Below, in pieces: positions 36,876-47,477 of a stretch of 64,000 bases of DNA; within the stretch, counting starts at the first letter, position 1; each line of letters begins with the position of its first letter. The notes below the pieces were generated by a model. It was not told the DNA's origin. It ran no database searches and saw only the letters and a program-made list of their open reading frames with translations. The position numbers and the translations under genes were made by a program. The DNA comes from Oreohelix idahoensis (taxonomy: Eukaryota > Mollusca > Gastropoda > Stylommatophora > Oreohelicidae). The stretch lies in contig JAMPIV010012218.1 of NCBI GenBank assembly GCA_024509875.1, positions 413,001 to 477,000 on the forward strand. The letters run 5' to 3'.

Positions 36876-39800
36876 TCACACGGATGGCGGCTTAAAAAAA
36901 TCCGCTCCCAAATTGGTTTTTCCAGATATATACTCAATGCTAAAATTATATGGAGCCAGAAGCAAAGACCATCGGAGTAACCTAGAGTTCTCATGCTTAG
37001 CCTGTGCTAAAAACGATAAAGGTTTGTGATCTGTTTGCAACTTAAATGCCTTCCCATATAGATAAATATTGAATTTCTTTATTGCCCATATTACTGCAAG
37101 ACATTCTTTTTCGCTAGTTGAGTAGTTGATTTCAGCTTTATTCAACTTTCTGCTAGCATATGCCACTGGGCTTAATTCCCCATCCAATGCATCTGATTTC
37201 TGTAGTAAAGTTGCACCTAGCCCAATATTACTTGCATCCGTCCTTACTATGAATTCTTGACTTAAGTCAGGTAATTTCAAAATGGGTTTACTTGTGAGCT
37301 TTTCCTTCAATTCTTGGTAAGTCATTTCACATTGTGGTGTCCATGTAATGCGATCTGGAAGTCCTTTACGTGTCAATTCAGTTAACGGTGCACATATGGA
37401 ATTAAAGTTTTTGATATACTTCTGGTAGAAACCACATAATGAGACAAAGGATCTCACGTCCTTCTTGGTTTGTGGTCTCGGGGCTTTCTGTAGTTTCTCT
37501 AAATTCTTTGGGTCAGGGGTCATGTTTCCCTGATAAACTGTGTGTCCCAAAAATTCCAATTCTTTACATCCAACGCAACATTTGGTTGGTCGGGCTGTTA
37601 AATTTGCCTCCCTAAGTCGATAAAACAGCATGTTCAGAGAGTCAATGTGTTCCTCAAATGTTTCTGTTGCTATAAGGATATCATCCATAAAATTTGTTAT
37701 ACAGGGATTATTCAGAGGATCCAATAATTTTCTCATTATTCTAGAGAAGACACTAGGCGCATTCTTCAATCCAAATGGCAATCTATTAAACTCATAGTGT
37801 CCTTCTGAGGTACTTAATACTCGAGGCGAAATCTCAGGTTATTATTTATGTCTAACCTGACATTGATTTACTGAGTATCCTTGTACAGAGACAAATGATT
37901 CAGGCAATACTCATTTCTACATTGCATTCTCAAGCATACGATTCTTCAAATGTCCTAGGTCTCGAGTTAATCCAGTCCAAATCCCGGTCGAAATCAAATG
38001 CTATCCTGTATCACGGTCAGAGCTGAACCACTACGCTAGCTTCTGAGGTACTAAAAGCTAGGTATGGTCTAACCTCAGGCTTTACTGGAATCTGATAGTA
38101 TCCTTTACTCAGATCCACTTTTGAGAAATATTTAGCTTTATTTAGTCTGGCAAACAGCTGATTTGTATCCGGCAATGGATCCACCTGTCCTTCTGTAATA
38201 GCATTCAGTCTCCTGTAATCTATACAGAGTCTATGTTCTCCAGAGGGCTTCCTTAAGAGTACAACACCGGAACTATACGAAGACTCACTGTGCGAAATAA
38301 TTCCTTCCTTCAACAGATAGTCTATCTCTTCCTTCAAAGCTTTTTCCTTAGCAAACGGAATCGAATATGGTTTCATACAGACAGGTGTGGAGTCTATCAG
38401 TTTCATATCATATTCCAATAGGTTTGTATGCCCTGGTCGGTCTGTTAACACCTCTGCATGATTATTTAGAACCTGTTGCACTCTCTCTTTCTGAGTTTTC
38501 GTTAAATGTGTACTGATTTTCACCTGTGCTGCTGTCTCACAGGGGTGTAATGGATATTCAAATGATGAAAGTGGTTCCTTTTTCATCTCCATGGCGATGG
38601 ACAAGGTCAACAAGTGTGTCTCTTCCTGATGTTCTCTTTCCAAATATTTCTTCAGGAGATTCACATGATAGATTTTTTCTTTCCCCTTCTTATCTATCTT
38701 ATAATTTGTTCTAGACACCTTCTCTAGAACTGTATATGGACCCTGCCATCCAATTTGTAACTTATTCTGACTCCCGGGCAAAAGAAGCAGTACTTTCTCT
38801 CCCACAGCCAAATTTCTGTCTTTCGCCTTCCTGTTATAATAGGCAGCATGTTTCTTCCTGGCTTGTTTCAAATTTTCATTGGCAAGTTTCCAGCCAGTTT
38901 TTAACCGAGTGGTCAGCTCATTCACATATTGGTATGAAGATGTAATGTTTTCCTCTGCCTTTTCATCAGTCCACGTTCTTAACAAAGCTACATATGGACC
39001 TTTAATTTTGTGGACCTATTTGTCCATGCACCGGTATGGTCTCTTCCACTCGAAGCTTTATAGTGATGATTTTTCCTCCCAGAATTATCATTCACAAAAC
39101 GACCGCTACCAATTTTTCTTTTGGGGCTTTCTCCCCTCTTAAAATTCTTGATGAGAGATTTCCTCTCTACATCCTCTTCCTCCAGTTTGTTTAAGTCCGA
39201 TTGAGGGATTGTCGGCTTATCCTGGGGTAAGACATCTTTTTGCACTCTCCGCATAGTGGCCATTGTAAAACAGTTAAGTGAAGCTTGTCCGTGAAAAGGG
39301 GCTTCCCATTCCATTTGGTCCACTTTATCAAATCTATTTTTCCTTTTATTATCAGGCCTAATTTTGCCCCGTGGCGTGTCCAGGTCCTGATCCATGTTCC
39401 CACTTGTGGGTGTTCCCTCATGTGCTATGCTACACCTTTCTACAAAATTCTCAATGTCCCATCTTGCTTGGGCCAATAATAATTGTGAGCCACCTTTTGA
39501 ATGATGGTACCTATCTTCTCATGGTCCCCATCTGGTTTCACATGTAGGCTCCTTATTAAGTCTGCCCTATATCGTTTTGGAAGAACCAGCTGTCCGTGAC
39601 CATTGGATCTAGCTCCAGTCTTCCTATACATCAACTTGTTTTTCATGTAAAAATCTCCCTTGCCTGGAGTTGTATGACAAGTTGACAATTTTCTGAAACA
39701 AGGCTTGAGTGTTTTATCCCCAGCCTGTGCCTTCCTCATCTCTTCTGGAGTGGTATCTAACATAATATCCTCCTCCTGTCTTGAGGTCGACCTGACCTGA

Positions 39801-41001
39801 AGGGTTGCCATATACACAGGTTTCCTTCTGCAACGGTCAGTGTCATGATTGTCCATCTGACAATTCTTACACCACCTTTTTCCTTGGTTGAAAGATTTTC
39901 TTTCATCATATTTCCTTTCATCGAATTGTGGGAATTTATTTTTATTTTCATACCGTGGCCTATCAAATTGGTGCTTACCTTTATTTTGATCCCTAGGATC
40001 AAATTTATTAAAGTTCTGTGGTGCCCTAAAGTTATCCACCTGTTTCTTTTTATTACCTGTTACCTCTGCTTGAGCTGCTTGATACCTTTCAGCAACATTT
40101 AGCAACTCACCCAGCCTCTCTGCACCTTGTTCCATGAGAAACTTTCTCAGGTCTGGAGCCATGGACTCTCTTAGTTGCTCTATAAGGACCATTTCCTTAA
40201 GATCTTGGGTTTTCCCCAGAGAAGTCCATTTCTCCAAGTATGTCTCTATTCGTGCAGAGAACTGGTGATAGGTTTCACCTGACAGTAGTTTAGCATTCCT
40301 AAATTTTTTCCTATAAAATTCTGCATTCTTTTCATACCTTAACAAAAGAGCCTGCTTTAGCATGTCATAATTTTCCTGATCACCTCTGCTCATTTTTGCA
40401 AAAACTTCATAAGCTGCCCCACGAAGTCCCTGAGATAACTTTAAGCTCCACCTTTCTCTCTCTAACCCATACGTGGTAGCTAATAGTTCATACCTATTTA
40501 TATAGCTCTCAATATCATCGTCTTTCTCAACAAAATGATCTAAATGAAAATTCATAGCTGAGGTTGAGGCTCCTTGAGTAACCGTAGCATCAGAGGCAAA
40601 GGGACTGGCACCATTTTCAGGAGCATGGCCTTGAAACTCAAACTCCCTTAGTCGTAACTCATGTTCCCTTTGTAATCTCTTCTCCTCCTTTTCTGCTTCC
40701 CTTTCTGCAGCTAATCTCTTCTCTTCTCTTTCTGCAGCCTGTCTTCTTTCCTCTGCTTCCAATGCTTTTGCCTCTTTGTCAGCCTCAATCTGCAACCTCT
40801 TAGTCTCAGCCTCAGCTTGCAACCTCTTATTTCCCTTTCAGCCTCTAACCTTCTTTCGGCTTCTTTTTCTAATCTTCTTTCTTCGCGTTCAATAAATTTG
40901 TCACATTCCGTTGTGACATAGGCAACCATAACTTGCCCATCTAATCCTAACTCTTTTGCAGTCTGAACCGCAGCAGATCGAAATTTGGCCAGGTCCGCCA
41001 T
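36876..41001 (-). pseudogene. Gag-Pol of element C, broken and lacking protease and integrase core
   Basis: From the N-terminus on the minus strand: a MADLAKFRS start (41001), a long coiled coil with a frameshift near 40830, and a Gag core. A zinc knuckle follows (WCKNCQMDNHDTDRC, CX2CX4HX4C). The protease is absent: Gag runs straight into the pre-integrase linker. After NYYWP (near 39480) a shift occurs and about 160 residues of charged sequence stand where the integrase core should be. The integrase tail then returns (GPYVALLRTWT, then GWQGPYTVLEKVS). RT (LCIDYRRLN, SKVDLSKGYYQIP) is split by a SINE at 37815-38039 and resumes with the catalytic NFMDDIL. RNase H follows (RTDASNIGLGA, SEKECLAVIWA, QTDHKPL). 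An extra T in a T-run near 36890 spoils the final GADFLSR motif. The copy is not functional. Confidence 0.9.
37802..38052 (-). repeat. tRNA-derived SINE inserted in the RT gene of element C
   Basis: The insert 37815-38039 (225 bp) is flanked by a 13-bp target duplication CTTCTGAGGTACT at 37802-37814 and 38040-38052. Its minus-strand head reads TAGCGTAGTGG, an A-box match, and a degraded B box (GATTTCGACCGG) follows about 40 bases later. It interrupts RT between the TAFST-like strand and the next conserved FGL motif. Confidence 0.88.
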
Positions 41002-41205
41002 TGTCTATCAGGTAAATTTATACAATGTCTAACCAACAATTCAATTTCTAACTATATATCTAATGGACAACACAGGCACCGTGAGCTCAACCTTATTTAA
41101 TTCCACCCAAGGATACCTTTTAATTCTTATATTCCCTGAAGTGAATTACCCCCAATATTTTTAATAGTTAAAGATTCAAAATCCCAAGAGCGAGACCCCA
41201 ATATA
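41002..41205 (-). other. Leader and primer-binding site of element C
   Basis: A short leader. TGGGGTCTCGCTCTTGGGA on the minus strand, four bases from the LTR end, resembles the tRNA-Pro-type site of element B. Confidence 0.65.
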
Positions 41206-43605
41206 TGTGGTGAAGTGGGATGTTATAAATATTTATAGGGAACTTAGTGTACTGACTGAGATCAGCTGTGAAGGTATCTATATCTATTAAGAGTAGTGTA
41301 TTATAGATAACCTTACTTGCTACCACATATCTATATATCTCAGTCAGAATTATTCTGGAATAGTGTGATGCTACGTTATGTGTCTAGGGTATGTGTATGA
41401 TGAAGTGTAAGTCACAACAACAGACAGATAAACAATTTAATTTAATCCACTACTCTTGACAACACTGTGACACTCACATACATATAACACTCTACAAAGA
41501 TATCTTAAAAGAGTCACTGATAACTTTCAAATAACAATATGTATTCATTACTGGCATGAATGAATATGTGTCCTGATTCAACTACAAGGGAACCAGGAAT
41601 CACAATCAATTTAAATTACAAGTTATGTACAGAATGTATTTAATATGAATATTGTAGTGACATATATTATTACAAATGTTCTATGTGTGTCAGTTGTGTA
41701 GTAGTAAAATGAGGTAATACTGGTTTTGTTTTGTTCAAGCTCTGTTGGTATTTGTCATCATGACTTCAATAGTTTGTCTTTAGGGACTAGTATTGGAGAT
41801 GTTCACAGTTCCTGATTTTAAGACAAGTAAATTCCCCTCTTAATGTTAATTTTAAAAAGTCATTTCAAGATGAGGGGACATAATGTTGAGCTCAGCTGGC
41901 CAAGTTAGCTTATCTGGCGTGATGGCGGCAGGAAAGGACTCCTCTGCTCGAATTCTCCTCTGGGCTCTGGAGACACCTCACTGATAGCTAAAAGGACCAA
42001 GGAGTATGCTGTCCGACACTGGATTCAGCAAAGCTCTGACCAGGTGCTGCTCAGTACCATCAAGACCACTGTCCCTGAAATCAAGAAGGATGTACCTTCT
42101 ACTTCATAACTAATTTATATTTTCTTTTTACACTGATCACAATACATCACAAACATTGCGTTCAGAGCGTTAGGCCAACAGTCAGCTTCATCTGAAATAC
42201 TTTATACCAGTATTACCCTTCTTAATGGTTACTACGCCTCTGCACTTCCAGCATTATTTCTGTCTAATCAATCATCCAGGTGTCGGTGTACTATTTGGCC
42301 ATTCCATGCCGTTTTACTTCCCTCCGACACCCTCTGTTCAGGCTGGAGCATTATAGGCTTTATCTCCTGTTTGCCACTGAACTACACATATATATACAGG
42401 CATAAATCAACAATTCACATTCAATTTTCATTAAAAGATATTGAATGGTTCAAGCTTACCACAATTCATACGAATAAACACAGATACGTTGATTAGCAAT
42501 GAATTCTGGCACAAACTGGCACAAATTTCCATCTGCCTATGTTCCAGGCTTTTATTTAACACAATTATGAGCTGGCTTCAACGCACTGATGCTTTATCAA
42601 GATCATTTAAACAAGTGGTCTCGAACTAACGCTCCCAAGTGTGTATATCAGCGAGACTGGCCAATGAGCCACGTTTCGACAAGTGTTTGAAAAAATGTTA
42701 CCTTTTCCCGTTTCCCCTAACAACGAAAGATAGTATTTATAGCCCGACCAATCGTGGTTAGGCTTTCATTTGTTGCGCTCCAATCAATTTGGAGTTTACA
42801 TGGTAGGCTATTTATGTAACGTAAGGTTTTTTTCAAACACGTTATAAAAAAATTTTATGAGCAGAAATGATTTCATGCTGTCAGGCAGCCTCACTATTTT
42901 ATTTTGGGTATAATTTATTAATTCCTGGACTATTTGCGTAACGTTTTACATATTATTTGTCAGCAAGCCCTAAGGAACCCAATTTTCCCACTTTAAAAGA
43001 GCTACGTGGCTGCGTTCAAAATATGTATTTTCTACCTCCTGTTTCGAAGATGTGCTGTCTGGGTACTGTTATGTTTTCAACCGTAAACCCATCTATTGTT
43101 ATCTTTCCTAATAAGCGTTTTTTATGATTTTAAAACCTAACTCTGGGAAAGGGTAGTGTATTTTATCACTGTCCGTCTGAAAAAGTTAGTGCTTGTAGAC
43201 TTACACGCGTGATAGTAGTAATTGTGTATCGCGCGACGCGTGTTTAATGTTCGGCTTTCTGCCTCTCCCTTCTCGCTATCCTTTTGTCCATCTGTTCGTT
43301 CGTTTTGGTAACGTAATATAATTAATGTTAGGATTAATTTAGGTCATTACGCAGTACGTCTCAATGTTTTTCTTAGAAATGCAGCACACGTTTCATTGAA
43401 GAAGGCGGGTAATAATACAGTAAGCTTTTATATCAACGTGAAAGCGTTACAATTTGCAGACGAAGCAGAAAACAAGGGGGATTTCGAGTACATTCTTTGT
43501 GACAGCACTGTTATTTTACCATTGCTCTTCTCTTTATTAATTTTATTTGTTAGGCTTCATATTTACCTAATAATTTATATATGTGGATTAGAATATTTCA
43601 TGACA
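41206..43605 (-). repeat. 5' LTR of element C
   Basis: Twin of 34381-36780. Its U5 end (AACATCCCACTTCACCACA, minus strand) shares AACATCCC with the U5 end of element B, so the two families are related. Confidence 0.95.
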
Positions 43606-43610
43606 ATGGG

Positions 43611-44710
43611 TACGAAGTTGTGCGCTCGAACTAGGGAAGGCAAAGGCAGCGAGGAAGGGGACTAGTCACCTAACCTCGTAAAAGCGGTATCTTCCATGCT
43701 GAAGCTTCTAACAATTTATTTCCTTACGACAATCTCTGGTCATGGGACTGCCTTTATCTTCGTAAGCGATAATGCATTTAATATCGACGAGATACAGCAT
43801 TAAATATAATAAATATTTTCTATTTGGCTGTGGGGCTAGTTTTGATACGTTTTTGTACAAGCAACCATCTTCCACTAAGCACATGAATAAATCATATTAA
43901 AATAATAATACGTTATATCAATGAATATTATACAGGCATATTTATTTTGTGAATTCTAAATGAACCTGTAATACAAAATAAAAGAAATTATTATACAGGA
44001 TAGCTATCGTAAATTCGCTTACCCTCAGACTCCAGACACTTAGACTGAAATTTTCTGGCGATCCGCTCACACTTCAGATGGATTTAGAGTCGTGGCGTTA
44101 TCTGCCCTCAGTCTTGTCTCAACCTCTTGCGTTGGGTCTTCTCAGAGTTTTACCGAAACGCTTTATATACGATAGCGCGAACGTATCGGAGAGCAGATAC
44201 GTCACAGCCTAAGACTAGACCTGAAAAAATCCTTCCCGAACCGTGATTTCAGCCGATCTGTGCGTCGACTGAAATTTTGCCTTTCTCATTCTCAGCATAT
44301 ATAATATCCATATTGTTCCATCTTATCTAGTTTTATACAGCTGATAAAACTCTATCTTCCTATCCATGTAAATTCCCAAACTGTTATTTGTTGATTTTAA
44401 TATTTAGAACAGAAGTGGGTTTACATGCTTTTAGCGTAACTGTGGGCAGCCGAAATACGCATATATCTCCGTAAATGAGAACTTCCTACCGTTCCATCTT
44501 ATATGCAGTTATACACCATCCTTCCCTGTACTGAAATGTAAAATCCTTTTCATACGGATTCCCTTCGTTTTATTTTATCGTTGGCGATTTCCTCTGTCCG
44601 ATACACATTTCGCTGATACGCCGCCATTTTGAAAGCGGTCACTCGATCGTAGATGGGTTTATAAATCTAACTGAACTCATTTGCAATGACTTGAAACCAA
44701 TTTCGCGACA
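43611..44710 (-). repeat. 3' LTR of element B, inner part
   Basis: Corresponds to 48699-49798 and appears identical by eye. Its first 80 bases contain the SINE-like core seen at 475-715 and 13365-13470. Confidence 0.95.
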
Positions 44711-44791
44711 TAGCTCCCCCCATATTTTAAGCTGGATGATATCTAGCTTAACTATTGGGTACAAGACAATTGCAAATCGACCATTCCGAGG

Positions 44792-47199
44792 TTAGTTTTC
44801 CTTCCTTCTATCCTCCTCAAGCTCTGTGGGATGACGACTAAGAAAATCTGCGCCCACATTCTGTTTTCCAAGAATATATTCATCCTGTACTATCTCTCTC
44901 CTTCCTGTTCGGCTTTTCATCCAGGCTCTTACTGCTGGTGAAACCGGGTCGGTAGGTTTCCCATGAAGTTTACCGCCCTCTTTTCGTTGATAGTTGGATG
45001 TGGTTTTCCCTCGCAAATCCGTAGGTGTTTGATTTTCGCTACGTGATTTGTTTCTTTTTTCCAGCGCATGGGGTTCAGACTGCAATTGAACCTGTGTGGG
45101 ATGTTTCCTTTCCCCTCCCGTGCAAATCTCGGAAGTACCCATGATTGCTGGTTTGCTTGTAGATTTTTGATGAAGACTCTTCCGTCGACTTTCTGAATCT
45201 ACATAGGTGCACTCTGGACAGGAATGTACATACTGATTTATGTCTTCCGTAATACCTGGCCAGTAGAACTGGGTGGCTATTCTTTGTTTTGTGGCACCAT
45301 TACCCAGGTGTTCACTCAAAGTTGATATGTGTCCCCAGCCTATAACCTTATTCCTATAGGTGGATGGTACAACAATTTGACCATGACTTTTCGTCCCTCT
45401 TCCAGCTTTCCTGTACAAGAGTCCATGTTCCATATAGAAATGTCCTTTCCTTGGAGCTTTATGTGTTTTTGATAATTTGCCAAAACAAGGCTTCAACGTG
45501 CTGTCTGCTTCTTGAGCCCGTTTCATTTCAGTTGAATGAAATTTTACGTTGGTGTCCCTCTCTATGTTCCTGGAGTCAGCCTTGGTCTGGATTCCTGCCA
45601 TAACCATAGGTTTTACGGGGTCTCCTAAGAAAACATATTTACGCCCCAACATTAGGGGGTAAAAGGGATCATCTATCACAGCTGCATTTATCTCCCCTTC
45701 CACATAGCGACAACTGACATGAATCTTTGCTATGGGTAAAGTAAGGGGTGATGTTCCTTTTAGTGGCCCTTGAATCTCTACTGTTTCTGTGGTGATTTGT
45801 TCAGGGCACACCAGAGATGCACACACGACTGCGTCATAGGACAAACCTGTGTCATACATTCCTGTGACTTGTTTGCCATTCACAGTCACTATCTCCTGGG
45901 TAGGTGGGTGATGGAGGCTATTCTGACCCACAGTCAGTTCCTTCCTAACAGAAGTCCTCACCTGTAGACATGCAGCATGATGAAGGGGTTTTTTCCTCCC
46001 ACATTCATCAGTGTTGTGGTTGCTCATCTTACAAAATTTGCACCACTTACCTCCCTGTTTGTAGGGTTTATTTTCCTGAGTCTGAGGGTTCTTGTCCTTA
46101 TTATCAAATCTTTGCTTGTATCTGTATGGTTGATCCATCTGGTCAAAATCGGTATTCTGCGGTGGTGGCTTATATCCTTCTACCTGCTTCCTTTTTGTTC
46201 CTACCAATTCAGCTTGAGCTGCTTGGTATCTCTCTGCACATTTCAAAATGTCTTCCAGCCTCTCTGCTCCTTGTTCCATAAGGAATTTCCTCATTTCTTG
46301 AGACATGGAATCTTTCACTTGCTCTAACATAACCATTTCTTTCAGATCCTCGTAGGTTTTCTGATACTTACCTAAACTACTCCATTTCAACAAATACGTT
46401 TCTAGCCTAGCTGAGAACTGGTTATATGTTTCTCCAGGTAGAGGTTTAGAAGTTCTAAATTTCTTCCTATATGCCTCAGAGTTCTTTTCATACCGGATCA
46501 GTAAGGCTTGCTTTAGTATTTCATAATTTTCCTGATCTTCTTTGGGGAGTTTCAGAAACACATCATATGCAATACCTCTCAATCCCTGGGATAACTTTAG
46601 ACTCCATTTTTCCTTTTCCAGTCCATATGTAGAGGCTAGCCTTTCATACCTATCCAGGTACGACTCAATTGCGTCCTCCTTTTCAACAAATGGATCTAGG
46701 TGGAAGTTCATGGCCCCATTTGCTGTGTTCTGAAAAGAGCTATTCGCAGAATGAGGTGAGCTATTACCATGGGTGATAGTCCCAGCCTGAAGTTCAAGAT
46801 CAAGCTGTCTCATTTTCAGCTCATGGTCTCTCTCTGCTTGTAACCTCCTTTCTTCTCTCTCAGCTTCTAATTTCTTGGCTTCTCTCTCCGCTTCTAATTC
46901 TAATTTCTTGGCTTCTCTCTCTGCTTCTAATTCTAATTTCTTGGCTTCTCTCTCTGCTTCCAATTTCTTGGCTTCTCTTCTGCTTCCAATTTCTTGGCTT
47001 CTCTTTCTGCTTCCAATTTCTTGGCTTCTCTTTCTGCTTCCAATTTCTTGGCTTCTCTTTCTGCTTCCAATTGCTTTGCTTCTCTCTCGGTGTACTTTTC
47101 ACATTCCGTCGTGACATACCGGATCAGAACGTCACCATCCATGCCAAGCTCTTTTCCCACCTGCAGTGTAGCAGACCTAAATTTGACCAAGTCAGCCAT
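44792..47199 (-). pseudogene. Gag-protease remnant of element B fused to the end of RNase H
   Basis: The start is MADLVKFRS at 47199. One base is lost near 46977 inside a coiled-coil repeat, so the frame shifts before the 723-codon main part. The main part has a Gag core (MNFHLDPFVEKEDAIESYLDRY), a zinc knuckle (WCKFCKMSNHNTDEC) and an aspartic protease (TGMYDTGLSYDAV). It then has the integrase zinc finger (LSEHLG...FYWPG...CPEC). After that, about 110 residues of Lys/Arg/Ser-rich sequence replace the integrase core and all of RT, and the frame ends with GKQNVGADFLSRHP, the last motif of RNase H. The 3' part is therefore an internal deletion that kept both ends of pol. Confidence 0.9.
46860..47090 (-). 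repeat. Coding minisatellite in gag of element B
   Basis: About eight units of 27 to 33 bases encode LEAEREAKK or LELEAEREAKK, extending the coiled coil. One unit (near 46977) lacks a base and is the site of the frameshift, a typical slippage product. Confidence 0.85.
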
Positions 47200-47477
47200 G
47201 ATGTATCTGTAGTCTAGTAGGGCAAGCGATCTTACTCAAACTAATTTACTACAATATAATTAACTTATTTAAAATTAAAGTTAATTAAACTGACTTCACC
47301 ATATATGAAACAGCTTTCTTTATCTGTACTCAATGGTACTCCTAAAAAAATTATATATTTCCTACTATGTTAACTCTTTCCAAAAATTTTCAAAAAAGAA
47401 AAAAAAATTTTCTACACAGCAGAAATAGAAAGTTGGCTCAGGAATATCAAAGATATATCCCGCAGACGAGCCCCCAC
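47200..47477 (-). other. Leader and primer-binding site of element B
   Basis: A short leader. On the minus strand TGGGGGCTCGTCTGCGGG directly follows the LTR end, resembling a tRNA-Pro primer-binding site with one or two changes. Confidence 0.75.

Larger units (their letters stand above)
34381..43605 (-). mobile_element. LTR element C: Gmr1-like Ty3/gypsy nested in the LTR of B
   Basis: The LTRs are 2400 bp each (34381-36780, 41206-43605) with TG...CA ends and an ATGGG target duplication (34376-34380, 43606-43610). The intact right LTR of B shows the empty site at 48694-48698. The purine tract AAGAGGGGAGG abuts the 3' LTR. A priming-site-like TGGGGTCTCGCTCTTGGGA lies four bases inside the 5' LTR. 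The two LTRs differ at roughly 30-40 positions by eye, some of them in clusters (near 36147/42978 and 36288/43114). The element is 9225 bp including a SINE. Confidence 0.96.

Noticed and set aside
36571..37029. A plus-strand frame with a hydrophobic segment, repeated at 43396-43665
   Set aside because: Antisense within the LTRs of element C; its repetition is due to LTR identity and its end differs as soon as the LTR ends.
38988..39476. Considered as a diverged integrase core in element C
   Set aside because: None of the Asp/Asp/Glu motifs or the GxxxHxxxN-like context can be found in any frame; only the segments on either side are integrase-like.
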